This document shows, in pieces, positions 17,041 to 24,728 of a stretch of DNA of 64,000 bases (the stretch's first letter is position 1; each line of letters begins with the position of its first letter). A program made the translations under genes and the position numbers. The notes beneath the pieces are model-generated. The model did no database searches, had not been told where the DNA came from, and worked only from the letters and a program-made list of their open reading frames with translations. Location of the stretch: positions 57,709 to 121,708 of the forward strand of contig UQLL01000004.1 in assembly GCA_900541835.1 (NCBI GenBank), given 5' to 3'. The DNA comes from an uncultured Porphyromonadaceae bacterium. GTDB lineage: Bacteria > Bacteroidota > Bacteroidia > Bacteroidales > Muribaculaceae.

Positions 17041-18242
17041 TGCAGTTTATCGAGAAAATCCCGCATCAGCGTATCGATATCCACCGGATACCGCAAGCGC
17101 TGTTCGGGACGTTTTTTTATGTAGTTTTCAATTTTGTCGCTCAGGTCATCGGCATCATGCTGACTGGCGAGCCACAGGTTCGCATCTTCGGGGAAGATGT
17201 AGTCAGCGATACCCTGGCCCTGGCAGGCGATAAAGGGGGTGCCGCAGCTCCAGGCCTCGGTGTAGACGCAGCCGAAGCCCTCGAAGACGGACGGCAGCAC
17301 GAACAGGTCGAGTCTCCGATAGAAGTCAGCCAGGCTTTCGTGAGGCAGCTCGGCCAGAAACATCACCCTGCTATCCAGTTTCAGCTCATGGGATAGTTGC
17401 TTGCACCCCTCCAGTTCCGGGCCCGTGCCTATCAGCTCGGCCTCGAAGTCCAGACCGCGATCCTGCAGCTTGCCGAGCGCCCTCAGCAGGGTGCGGTGCT
17501 CCTTGAGGTCCTGGAAGTTGGCGATGCAGCCGATGCGGAAAGTGCCCTCGGTTTTTCGCCCTTCAGTGTTAAAAATGCGCGTGTCGACGCCGTTGTAGAG
17601 CACTGTCGTGGCCTTCAGCCGGGTCTTGCGCATACCACGGAGCTTGCGCAGCTTGTAGTTATAGTTCTCGAAGTCGATGTCCGGGTTGACCTGGGGAAAG
17701 TGGCTGAGGTTCCACTCCACGGCGCGGCTGATGCAGACGTGCAAGTCTATCTGCTCGTAAGCCCTGCGGGCGGCGTGGGCGCGGAAGCTGAGGTTGGGGA
17801 GCCATCCGGCCAGTCGTCCGTTGCGGATGGTATACGGGTCCAGGTCGTGATGCTGGCAGAGAACTTTTATCTCCGGGTTGAGGCGCTTCAGGCCGAGGGC
17901 GGCGGCGCCGAAGCCGGAGGTGTGGCCATGCGCCACGGCCACGTCGGCCGGGTCGATGCCGGCCTTGACAACCGCCTTGGCAAGCGACCTGGCATTGATG
18001 CCGAAAGTCAAACCGTTGAACAGGTACGACGGCAGAGCGGTCATCGGGAACAGGTGCACACGCAGGCCGTCGATGTCATACCCTTCACGCTTGTCGCCGC
18101 GGCGCTTGGGCACGAATACCTCCACGTGGTAGCGACCGTCGCGCTGTATGGCCCGCACGGCGTCGTAGACATAACAGCCGCGGTAGCTGTTCGGCGTCGG
18201 GAAGAAGGGCGTTATGACTATATACGTTTTCTTCGCGGCCAT
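17037..18242 (-). CDS. Glycosyltransferase family 4 (GT-B)
   Basis: 401 aa. N-terminus TYIVITPFFPTPNSYRGCYVYDAV, then VAVAHGHTSGFGAAAL. The donor domain has FRIGCIANFQDLKEHRTLLRAL, AELIGTGPELEGCKQLSHEL, RVMFLAELPHESLADFYRRL and SVFEGFGCVYTEAWSCGTPFI (E-x7-E). Its start overlaps the end of the upstream ligase-like gene by 25 nt; the overlap is long but both frames look genuine at their ends. Part of the minus-strand polysaccharide operon. Confidence 0.87.
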   Translation of the reverse strand: MAAKKTYIVITPFFPTPNSYRGCYVYDAVRAIQRDGRYHVEVFVPKRRGDKREGYDIDGLRVHLFPMTALPSYLFNGLTFGINARSLAKAVVKAGIDPADVAVAHGHTSGFGAAALGLKRLNPEIKVLCQHHDLDPYTIRNGRLAGWLPNLSFRAHAARRAYEQIDLHVCISRAVEWNLSHFPQVNPDIDFENYNYKLRKLRGMRKTRLKATTVLYNGVDTRIFNTEGRKTEGTFRIGCIANFQDLKEHRTLLRALGKLQDRGLDFEAELIGTGPELEGCKQLSHELKLDSRVMFLAELPHESLADFYRRLDLFVLPSVFEGFGCVYTEAWSCGTPFIACQGQGIADYIFPEDANLWLASQHDADDLSDKIENYIKKRPEQRLRYPVDIDTLMRDFLDKLQ

Positions 18243-19525
18243 GGCAGCAAGTGTCTGAGGTTAATGGCTTCGGGCAGGGCGCATGCCATGGTCAGCCAGA
18301 AAAGGTAGGCGGCCACGGAGCCAGAGCTAAGCACGTACCCTTCGACGAGCATATGGAGGGTGAAGAATATCAGCAGGCCCGGCAGAACCGGCGCCCTTCG
18401 GAGCGATGTGCCGAGTGCCAGCAGCACTAACAGCAGGAAGAAGACGAAGCCTGGAATGCCGGTGGCAGACAGCACATACATCCAGCTGCTGCCCGGCTCG
18501 ATCACTCCGTCTGCCGGTTCTGCGGAAAATATGTCCGTACCCTGATTCGAGATCGGCTTACGGTATGAGTTCAGTGACTGATCGTCAACGCATCCGAAGC
18601 CGGTGCCGAAAAGGCGGTAGCGCTGAATCTCGGTCTCGCGCTCGCCCCAGAGGTCGCGACGCGATGCCAAGTAGTCGTCGTGCCGGTCCACGTTCTTGAG
18701 CTTTATCTCCATGCCGGGCGTCAGCGGCACTATCACCGACACCACGCAGAAGGCCGCGAGCGCCAAGGCGGCAGCACAACCTGCCCTGGGGATGCGCCCC
18801 AGACGCATCCACCGCAGCACGCACATGCACAGCAGGGCGACGGAAAAGGCGATGAGCGCCGCACGAGACGACGCCACTATCAGAGAGTTGGCGCACAGCA
18901 GGAAGCAGAACAGGTGCCACAGGCACCTCACCCAGGCTTTCCACTTACCATCGCAGGATCCCTTGCCTAAGGGCCACGGCATCCTCAGCAGCTCGTAGGC
19001 GGTAAAGAGGGCACCGAAGGCGCTAAGCACGGCCCACAGCATGGCGATGCCCAGAGCGTGGCTGAACACCCACGCGTATGGCGACAGCCACGCGCAGTAT
19101 TCCACCACCATGAAGGCGTAGAGGGCATTGTAGTAGGCGGCGCAGGCCACACACGCCCACGCGGCGATCACCAGTGCGCGTCGGCGCACACGGCGCAAGC
19201 TGTGCGAGAGCATCAGAGGTCCGACCACCAGCAACAGGAGGATAAACGCGCCCAGACGCTGCCAGGCCATGAACTTCTCGTGGTTGGCACTGAAACAGAC
19301 GCTCAGCACGCATACGCACAGGAACGCCAATGTCAGCCATACCACGCGGATGTGCCTGCCTTCGACCCACTGCCAGACGAGCAATGCTGCTCCTAACAGC
19401 CCGAGGACGGAATAGAACATCCAGCGAGCAGTGCCGAGCGGAAGTAAAAAACGCACAAAAGGCAGCAGTGCCATCACCGCCGCCAAAATCCATACTGTCT
19501 TCTTATGCGTGCCTCGCTCACCCAT
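18218..19525 (-). CDS. O-antigen ligase/polymerase-like membrane protein, second copy
   Basis: 435 aa from the ATG at 19525 (MGERGTHKKTVWILAAVMALLPF), overlapping the epimerase stop by 8 nt. About 11 transmembrane segments with the large loop RRDLWGERETEIQRYRLFGTGFG and DGVIEPGSSWMYVLSATGIPG, the same P-G-x-x-W-x-x-V-L-S-x-T-G-I signature as the gene at 15772. The two are distant paralogues in one operon. A copy of the dispersed palindrome (18790-18810) lies in frame in a cytoplasmic loop (peptide RWMRLGRIPRAG). Confidence 0.8.
   Translation of the reverse strand: MGERGTHKKTVWILAAVMALLPFVRFLLPLGTARWMFYSVLGLLGAALLVWQWVEGRHIRVVWLTLAFLCVCVLSVCFSANHEKFMAWQRLGAFILLLLVVGPLMLSHSLRRVRRRALVIAAWACVACAAYYNALYAFMVVEYCAWLSPYAWVFSHALGIAMLWAVLSAFGALFTAYELLRMPWPLGKGSCDGKWKAWVRCLWHLFCFLLCANSLIVASSRAALIAFSVALLCMCVLRWMRLGRIPRAGCAAALALAAFCVVSVIVPLTPGMEIKLKNVDRHDDYLASRRDLWGERETEIQRYRLFGTGFGCVDDQSLNSYRKPISNQGTDIFSAEPADGVIEPGSSWMYVLSATGIPGFVFFLLLVLLALGTSLRRAPVLPGLLIFFTLHMLVEGYVLSSGSVAAYLFWLTMACALPEAINLRHLLPWPRRKRI
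18790..18810. repeat. Dispersed palindrome copy D (in ligase-like gene)
   Basis: GGATGCG, 7 nt, CGCATCC: 7-bp arms of the same GGAYGC-type palindrome seen at 1208, 27137, 47465, 50871 and 52466, but more decayed and in another reading frame. Confidence 0.55.
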
Positions 19526-20555
19526 CCTTCCGATAATCCTTGAGCCATTCGGCGAAGGCGCGCAGGCCCTCTTCGAGCGGAGTGTCGGCCCGGTAGCCGT
19601 AGTCTGCAGCCAGGGCGGAAGTGTCAGCATATGTAAGCGGCACGTCACCCGGCTGCATGCCGAGCATCTCCTTGGGAGCCTCCCGACCGAGGCACTTCTC
19701 CAACAGTCCGATGAACTCCATCAGGTCCACCGGCGAGCCGTGGCCGATGTTGTAGACGTGCAGGCCTTCCTGCTTCCAGCCCCCGAAGAGCACTTTTTCA
19801 ATGCCGCCGACTATGTCATCTATATAGGTGAAATCGCGCTTCATTTCGCCATGGTTGAAGACGCGTATGGCCCTCTCCTCCATAATAGCCCGGCCGAAGA
19901 GCATCGGCGCCATGTCGGGACGTCCCCAGGGGCCGTAGACGGTGAAGAAGCGCAGGCCGGTGGCAGGCACGCCGTAAAGGCGCGTATAGACGTGCGCCAT
20001 GAGCTCGTCGGAACGCTTGGAGGCGGCATAGAGGCTCTCCGGGCGGTCGACCGGGTCGCTCTCCGAGAATGGAATCTTGGAATTGGTGCCGTAAACGGAC
20101 GACGACGAGGCGTAGACGAGGTGCTCCACGGGGTATTCGCGCACGGTCTCCAACAGTGTCAGGAAGCCCTCGATGTTGTTGCGCAGATAGTCGTAGGGGT
20201 GAGTCAGCGAGCGGCGTACTCCCGGCTGTGCCGCCAGGTGCACCACGTGCGTGAAACGCTCCCGGACGAACAGCGCCCTCATGGCCGATCTGTCGCAGAC
20301 GTCCAGCCTTACAAAGCTGAGAGTTGAGAACTGAGAGCTGAGAGTAAGTTTAGAGTTTAGAGTTGAGGAGTGAGAGTTGTCAGCCGGGAAGCTATCGAAG
20401 GGAAAGCCGAGGTGCTTCAGGCGCGCCAGCTTGTATGCGGGCGAGTAGTAGGCGCTGAAGTTATCAACGCCCACCGCCTCGATACCCTTGCGGCCCAGGC
20501 TCTCAAGCAACGCACTGCCGATGAAGCCCGCCGCTCCCGTCACCAGAACCCTCAT
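19518..20555 (-). CDS. NAD-dependent UDP-sugar epimerase (UDP-glucuronate 4-epimerase-like)
   Basis: 345 aa extended SDR. MRVLVTGAAGFIGSALLESL is the NAD-binding start, HLAAQPGVRRSLTHPYDYLRNN and YASSSSVYG lead to YAASK (catalytic Tyr-x3-Lys), then LRFFTVYGPWGRPDMAP and RDFTYIDDIV. This set is closest to UDP-glucuronate 4-epimerases of capsule loci, which make UDP-galacturonate. Residues about 58-80 (STLNSK, TLSSQFSTLS) are encoded by an in-frame array of heptamers (20316-20381) inserted in the surface loop between beta strands, where the family has a short linker. The gene starts 5 nt after the wzc stop. Confidence 0.85.
   Translation of the reverse strand: MRVLVTGAAGFIGSALLESLGRKGIEAVGVDNFSAYYSPAYKLARLKHLGFPFDSFPADNSHSSTLNSKLTLSSQFSTLSFVRLDVCDRSAMRALFVRERFTHVVHLAAQPGVRRSLTHPYDYLRNNIEGFLTLLETVREYPVEHLVYASSSSVYGTNSKIPFSESDPVDRPESLYAASKRSDELMAHVYTRLYGVPATGLRFFTVYGPWGRPDMAPMLFGRAIMEERAIRVFNHGEMKRDFTYIDDIVGGIEKVLFGGWKQEGLHVYNIGHGSPVDLMEFIGLLEKCLGREAPKEMLGMQPGDVPLTYADTSALAADYGYRADTPLEEGLRAFAEWLKDYRKDG
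20316..20381. repeat. TGAGAGC/TGAGAAC heptamer array inside epimerase gene
   Basis: The plus strand reads a run of 7-mers (CTGAGAG, TTGAGAA, CTGAGAG, CTGAGAG, then GTTTAGA twice and GTTGAGG). The coding strand is the pyrimidine-rich one (CTCTCAG...), which contains no in-frame TGA. Same family as 28929, 31574, 33948 and 34441. Confidence 0.8.
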
Positions 20556-20560
20556 TCGCC

Positions 20561-22990
20561 TCAGCTCTCCTTCTGCTTGTTTTTCTTCTTTCGCTTCTTG
20601 TCGCTGTAGCCGTAACCATAGCCGTATCCATAGCCATAGCCATAGCCATATCCGTAGCCGTCGCCCACACTGGTGCCGTTAAGCAGCAGGCACATGTTGT
20701 TGTAGCGCTTCTCCGCATAGAGGTTGCGCACGAGCTTGAGCATGCGGCGGTCGAACAGGCCGGCGCGGATGACGAAGATGGTGGTGTCCACATACTCGTT
20801 GAGGATGCGGGAGTCGGCCACCACCTCGATGGGCGGGCAGTCGAAGAAGATAAAATCATACTCCTGCTCAAGGGTCTGCATGAGACCCTTGAGGCGGTCG
20901 GAGTAGAGCAATTCGGAAGGATTCGGGGGCAGGTTGCCCACGCCGATGAGGTCGAGGCCCTCGTGGTCCTGCACGTTATGCTCTACAATCTCGGATAGAG
21001 AGCTGGTGCCGCAGAGGTAGTTGGCGATACCCAGGCGGGGAGCGCCGAGAGCCTCAGAGAGAGTGGCACGGCGCAGGTCGAAGTCTATCATCAGCACACG
21101 CTTGCCCTTTAGGGCCAGGGCTGTGGCCAGGTTCATGGTGATGAAAGTCTTGCCCGAACCGGGATTTGCCGACGTGATCATAATCACCTGAGCCCCTTGC
21201 TTGTCGGTGGTGAGGAAGAAATCGAGGTTGGTGCGGACTACGCGGAAAGCCTCATTGACCACGTTGGTGCTGTCTGCGCGCACCACGATGGAGCGGGTGC
21301 CCGCGTCGCCCTTGCGGCGACGGCCCTTCTGCGGAATCTCGCCGATGAAGGGCACACCGATGTTCTCGACATCGTCGCGCGAGCGCACCTTGGTGTCGAG
21401 GTTGGCCTGGATGATGTAGATGCCCGAAGGGATGGCCAGGGCTATCAGCACGGCTATGATATAAGTGTTGGCGGCAACGGGCTTGATGGGTCCGGCGGGG
21501 CCGGAAGGCTGGCGCACCACCTGCGTGTTATAGGACTTGAAGGCCTGTGCGAGCTCGTTCTCCTCGCGCTTCTGGAGCAGGAAGAGATAGAGGCTCTCCT
21601 TGACCTTCTGCTGGCGCTCCACGCTGAGCAGGTAGTTGGCCTGGCGGGGGGCGGTAGCCAGCTGGCTGTTGGTGGCGCTCTCCTGGCTGCGGATGCCGCC
21701 AAGACGGGTGTTGAGAGTGGTGGCGTAAGTGGCGGCCGTGTGCTGGATGTTGCGCTTCATGGTGCGCAAGGCCTCCCCCTTCTCCAGCACCTGCGGGTTG
21801 TTGGCGCCCGTGGAATTGAGCAGGCGGTTGCGTTCGATGACCTGCTGGTTGTACATCTGGATCTGGCTCTCCAGGCCGGTGTTGCCGATACCGAGGTTGG
21901 AGGGGAGCGTCTCCTCGATGCTCTCCTTGCCGAGCTCGCCGCGCACGAAGTTGAGAATCTGTATCTGGTTCGAGAGGTCGTACTGCTGCGACTGGAGCTC
22001 GCTGGAGCGGGCCATGTTGATCTGGGCCTGCTGCGCAAGGTCGGGCGTCATGGTGCGGGCCTTGTAGCTGGAGATGTCGGAGTCGACGTTGCCCAGTTCC
22101 TTTTCTATGACGTTGAGGCGCTCGGAGATGAAGTCGGATGTGGCGTCGGCGATGGATTTCTTGTCGTTGATCCACTGGTCGTTGTAGGCCTGCACGATGC
22201 CGTTGAGCACATCCTCGCAGCGGTAAGGCGAAGTCGAGTTGTAAGTGAGGATGATAAGAGTGCCCTCCTTGGTCTCGCAGGTGGCGTCGACGCCTCCGGC
22301 TATACCCTCGGCCACGCCGCGCACCGGCGCGTGGCTGTACAGAATGTCCTTGCCGACGTAGGGGGAGGTCCATTCGGGCTTGTCGAGGGAGATCTGGCCG
22401 ACGGGAGTGTTGACGGTCTCTCCGAGCTTCGCCGTCACCTGCTTGCCCTCGTACTCGGTCTCGCCCTTGCGGAAGCCGCTCATCACCACCCTGCCGTCAG
22501 GCTCCACACGGTAGGTGAAGCCGTAGGAGGCGTCCGTGTTGACAGCGTCGGGGCTGGAGACGACGGCCGGTTCCTCCTTGTAGACGTCGATCGCCTTGAA
22601 GCCGTCGTGATAGGAGTAGAAGTTATTGAGCCCGTAAGTCTTCACCACCTCCTCGATCAGGTCGGGGGACGTGAAGATGGCGATCTCGTTCTCCAGGTTG
22701 GCGTACTTGGGCATGACGCCGACCTCGGAGAGGTCGACGGAGGCGGCGCCGTTGCCGAAGGTCGGGTCCTTGATGAGCACGGTCTCGGACTTGGTGTACA
22801 CGCGCGGAGTGCGCTCCAGGATGAGCCACGCCAGGCCCACACACACTATCAGCGAAAGCAGGTACCAGTACCAGCGGCGGCGCACGAAGCCCAGAAAGCC
22901 CTGAACGCTGATGATGGAGGTGTTGGTGTCCGGCTCGTAGTAGTAAGGCTGCGCCTGAGGCACTGCCTCCTCTTTAATCTGATTGGCCAT
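20561..22990 (-). CDS. wzc: Wzc-like polysaccharide co-polymerase with BY-kinase domain
   Basis: 809 aa inner-membrane PCP-2a protein that controls chain length and export and autophosphorylates on tyrosine. The Wzz domain spans about residues 25-130, with TM1 at RRRWYWYLLSLIVCVGLAWLI and GNVR-type coiled coils around residues 290-490. TM2 is near 515-535 (NTYIIAVLIALAIPSGIYII). The cytoplasmic kinase has Walker A SANPGSGKTFITMNLA (about 606), Walker A' VLMIDFDLRR (about 637) and Walker B YDFIFFDCPP (about 713). The C-terminal tyrosine cluster is a perfect (Gly-Tyr)9 run followed by a Lys-rich tail. It lies 24 nt after wza and 5 nt before the epimerase. Confidence 0.95.
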   Translation of the reverse strand: MANQIKEEAVPQAQPYYYEPDTNTSIISVQGFLGFVRRRWYWYLLSLIVCVGLAWLILERTPRVYTKSETVLIKDPTFGNGAASVDLSEVGVMPKYANLENEIAIFTSPDLIEEVVKTYGLNNFYSYHDGFKAIDVYKEEPAVVSSPDAVNTDASYGFTYRVEPDGRVVMSGFRKGETEYEGKQVTAKLGETVNTPVGQISLDKPEWTSPYVGKDILYSHAPVRGVAEGIAGGVDATCETKEGTLIILTYNSTSPYRCEDVLNGIVQAYNDQWINDKKSIADATSDFISERLNVIEKELGNVDSDISSYKARTMTPDLAQQAQINMARSSELQSQQYDLSNQIQILNFVRGELGKESIEETLPSNLGIGNTGLESQIQMYNQQVIERNRLLNSTGANNPQVLEKGEALRTMKRNIQHTAATYATTLNTRLGGIRSQESATNSQLATAPRQANYLLSVERQQKVKESLYLFLLQKREENELAQAFKSYNTQVVRQPSGPAGPIKPVAANTYIIAVLIALAIPSGIYIIQANLDTKVRSRDDVENIGVPFIGEIPQKGRRRKGDAGTRSIVVRADSTNVVNEAFRVVRTNLDFFLTTDKQGAQVIMITSANPGSGKTFITMNLATALALKGKRVLMIDFDLRRATLSEALGAPRLGIANYLCGTSSLSEIVEHNVQDHEGLDLIGVGNLPPNPSELLYSDRLKGLMQTLEQEYDFIFFDCPPIEVVADSRILNEYVDTTIFVIRAGLFDRRMLKLVRNLYAEKRYNNMCLLLNGTSVGDGYGYGYGYGYGYGYGYGYSDKKRKKKNKQKES
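20606..20659 (-). repeat. Hexanucleotide array encoding (Gly-Tyr)9 tail of Wzc
   Basis: Nine tandem GGC/GGT/GGA-TAT/TAC units, several of them identical ATAGCC on the plus strand. It forms the phospho-acceptor tyrosine cluster. Identical adjacent units make copy-number change by slippage likely without frameshift. Confidence 0.9.
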
Positions 22991-23014
22991 CAGTGAGTTA
23001 TATTGACAGGGAAT

Positions 23015-23827
23015 TTACTTGAAAATGAGCACGCCGATGGTGGTGAGGAAGGAGGCGATGGAAATCCACAGGCCTGGGCTCTTCCACTGGTTCTCGTTGA
23101 CGGAGCTCTGCCCGGCCTTGGCCTTGTTGGGCTCCACGTACACCACGTCGTTCTGCTGCAGGTAGTAGGCGGGAGAATCGTAGAGGCGGTCGGAGCGAAG
23201 GTCGACGACATACGTCTGCCGCTGGCCGTTCTGCTCGCGGATCACCTTGACATTCTCACGTCGGCCGAAGATGGTCATGTCGCCGGCGGCGGCCAGGGCC
23301 TCGAGCAGCGTCACGCGGTTGTTGCTGATGGTGAACTTGCCCGGATTATCCACCTCGCCGAGCACCGAGTAGTGCAGGTTGGTGAAATCGGCCACCACCA
23401 CCGGGTCCTTGGCCAGCTGGCGGGTCACGATCTCATTGCGAATCTTGTCGGCGACCTGCGGGGCGGTGAGCCCTGCGACATGGATACGACCCAGCACCGG
23501 GAAGTCGATGTCACCACTCTCACTTATCTGATAGTCGTTCAGGCGGGCTTCCCCGGACGCGTTATCGCTCTCCGACGATATATTGTTAATGTTGCGCTGT
23601 GGCGTGATGAGGGCGAACATGGAGGCCGTCTTGGGGTCGGCACAGTTCACCATGATCGCGATGCGGTCGCCCGGACGCGCCACGATGTTCGGCTGCTGGC
23701 TGATGGGCTGCGAAACGCCCACGGCCGTATCCTGCAAATATGCGATGTTCTTCGGCGAGCTGCACGCGCCGAGACACAGAGCGACGAGGGCCACCATCAC
23801 CGCCGTCGTGGATTTCAGTACTCTCAT
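23015..23827 (-). CDS. wza: Wza-like polysaccharide export outer-membrane lipoprotein
   Basis: 270 aa. Signal peptide with lipobox CLGAC (Cys about 22), then the polysaccharide export (PES) domain VARPGDRIAIMVNCADPKTASMF, followed by SLBB-type repeats GEVDNPGKFTISNNRVTLLEALAAAGDMT and DVVYVEPNK. It ends with a hydrophobic C-terminal helix (LWISIASFLTTIGVLIF), as in Wza-like translocons. It forms the outer-membrane channel paired with Wzc. It is the first gene of the polysaccharide operon; about 230 nt of leader separate it from the promoter at 24061-24092. Confidence 0.93.
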   Translation of the reverse strand: MRVLKSTTAVMVALVALCLGACSSPKNIAYLQDTAVGVSQPISQQPNIVARPGDRIAIMVNCADPKTASMFALITPQRNINNISSESDNASGEARLNDYQISESGDIDFPVLGRIHVAGLTAPQVADKIRNEIVTRQLAKDPVVVADFTNLHYSVLGEVDNPGKFTISNNRVTLLEALAAAGDMTIFGRRENVKVIREQNGQRQTYVVDLRSDRLYDSPAYYLQQNDVVYVEPNKAKAGQSSVNENQWKSPGLWISIASFLTTIGVLIFK

Positions 23828-24060
23828 TATTTTTTCAGTTCGAGTTTTTACAATTTTTAAGACCGCTGATATGCCGACACCACGACATTAGATAGGGAGA
23901 ACCCATCCTGCCGACTTGCCAAAGAATTGGGTCGCCCACAGGGCTACTACAACCTAAACGACTGACAGTCAGCCGTTTCGCCAGCAATAGCTTCCCCTTT
24001 TATGATGCCGCCGGAGACTCGGCCATCCGGCCTCACCACCAGTCAGTTCAAAAATTTTTA

Positions 24061-24092
24061 CAAAAATATATAATTCCGCTCACATACGCAAA
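24061..24092 (-). promoter_or_regulatory. Bacteroidales promoter of the wza-wzc polysaccharide operon
   Basis: On the minus strand: TTTG (24092-24089), 20 nt, TATTTTTG (24068-24061). It gives an untranslated leader of about 230 nt before wza. Confidence 0.7.
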
Positions 24093-24222
24093 CTCCTCCG
24101 CCCGCTGTGCCCGGCTAAGGCATTATAGGTCAAGCCTGTCTTCCCATCCATATACGCATCATCAGGACGATTCCGTTCCCATTTCAAGTTTCCCCGGACA
24201 GCAATAATTCCTAATTAATTAG

Positions 24223-24230
24223 TACCTTTG
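24223..24230 (+). promoter_or_regulatory. -7 promoter box for the small lipoprotein gene
   Basis: TACCTTTG, 24 nt before the start at 24255. I see no good -33 TTTG at the expected distance, so only half of the consensus is present. Confidence 0.5.
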
Positions 24231-24254
24231 CGCCTGTAACAAATTCTATACGAA

Positions 24255-24593
24255 ATGAAGAAAACAGCAATCTGCGCCCTGGCGGTGTGTGCCATGCTGC
24301 TCGCGTCCTGCGGCGGCAAAGGAGAAGAGGCCGTAAAAGAATACCGCTCCATCTGCAATGAGTACGTGGAGGCAGTCAAGTCCGGCGACATGGACAAGGT
24401 GGCATCCGTAAACGAGAAAATCCGGGACTTCCAGGAGAAATACAAGGACCTGGACTCCGAGGACTTCACCGACGATCAGAAGCAGGAAATCCTGCGGCTG
24501 ACAACTGAGGTCCAGGGCGCCGCCCTGCAGTCAATCAGCGAGATGGCCCCTGCCACCGAAGAGGCCGCCGCAACAGACAACGACACCGAGTAA
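24255..24593 (+). CDS. Small lipoprotein of unknown function
   Basis: 112 aa. Clear lipoprotein signal: KKTAICALAVCAMLLASCGG with the lipidated Cys at about 19. The mature part is acidic and helical (EEAVKEYRSICNEYVEAVKSGDMDKV and following), ending in a low-complexity Ala/Thr/Glu tail. I do not recognise the family; similar short helical lipoproteins are common in Bacteroidales. It is monocistronic, with its own -7 box and a terminator-like hairpin downstream. Confidence 0.75.
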   Translation: MKKTAICALAVCAMLLASCGGKGEEAVKEYRSICNEYVEAVKSGDMDKVASVNEKIRDFQEKYKDLDSEDFTDDQKQEILRLTTEVQGAALQSISEMAPATEEAAATDNDTE

Positions 24594-24616
24594 CCACTTC
24601 CCCATTCACCGCATCG

Positions 24617-24663
24617 GCCCCGGGCAGCTTCATCCGAGAAGCAGACCGGGGCTGTTTGTGCTT
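24617..24663 (+). terminator. Rho-independent terminator of the small lipoprotein gene
   Basis: GCCCCGG (24617-24623) pairs with CCGGGGC (24646-24652), followed by a T-rich run (TGTTTGTGCTTTCTTC). Confidence 0.6.
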
Positions 24664-24728
24664 TCTTCTTTGCAATTGCCACCGAGCTTCAGCTCGGGAA
24701 AAGGGTGTCAGGTGGCGGGACCGAGGAC

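Larger units (their letters stand above)
23828..24254. other. Intergenic control region of the polysaccharide operon
   Basis: 427 nt with no convincing gene. It holds the minus promoter at 24061-24092, a long leader (24055 to 23828) with a small hairpin around CGACTGACAGTCAG (23958-23971), and the -7 box of the plus-strand lipoprotein gene at 24223. No UpxY/NusG-like antiterminator gene is encoded here. Confidence 0.6.

Noticed and set aside
18406..18699. Short plus-strand frames inside the polysaccharide operon
   Set aside because: Shadow frames; no start context, no domain and fully inside genes on the other strand.
20316..20381. CRISPR-like array
   Set aside because: The unit is 7 bp with no spacers and no cas genes nearby; it is a simple repeat inside a coding sequence.
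21197..22996. 599-codon open frame antisense to wzc (also long antisense frames at 34624-36648, 42413-43915, 45839-47383 and 54789-56630)
   Set aside because: These are mirror frames of GC-rich genes with strong third-position bias; the sense strand encodes recognisable proteins and the antisense products have no domain logic.
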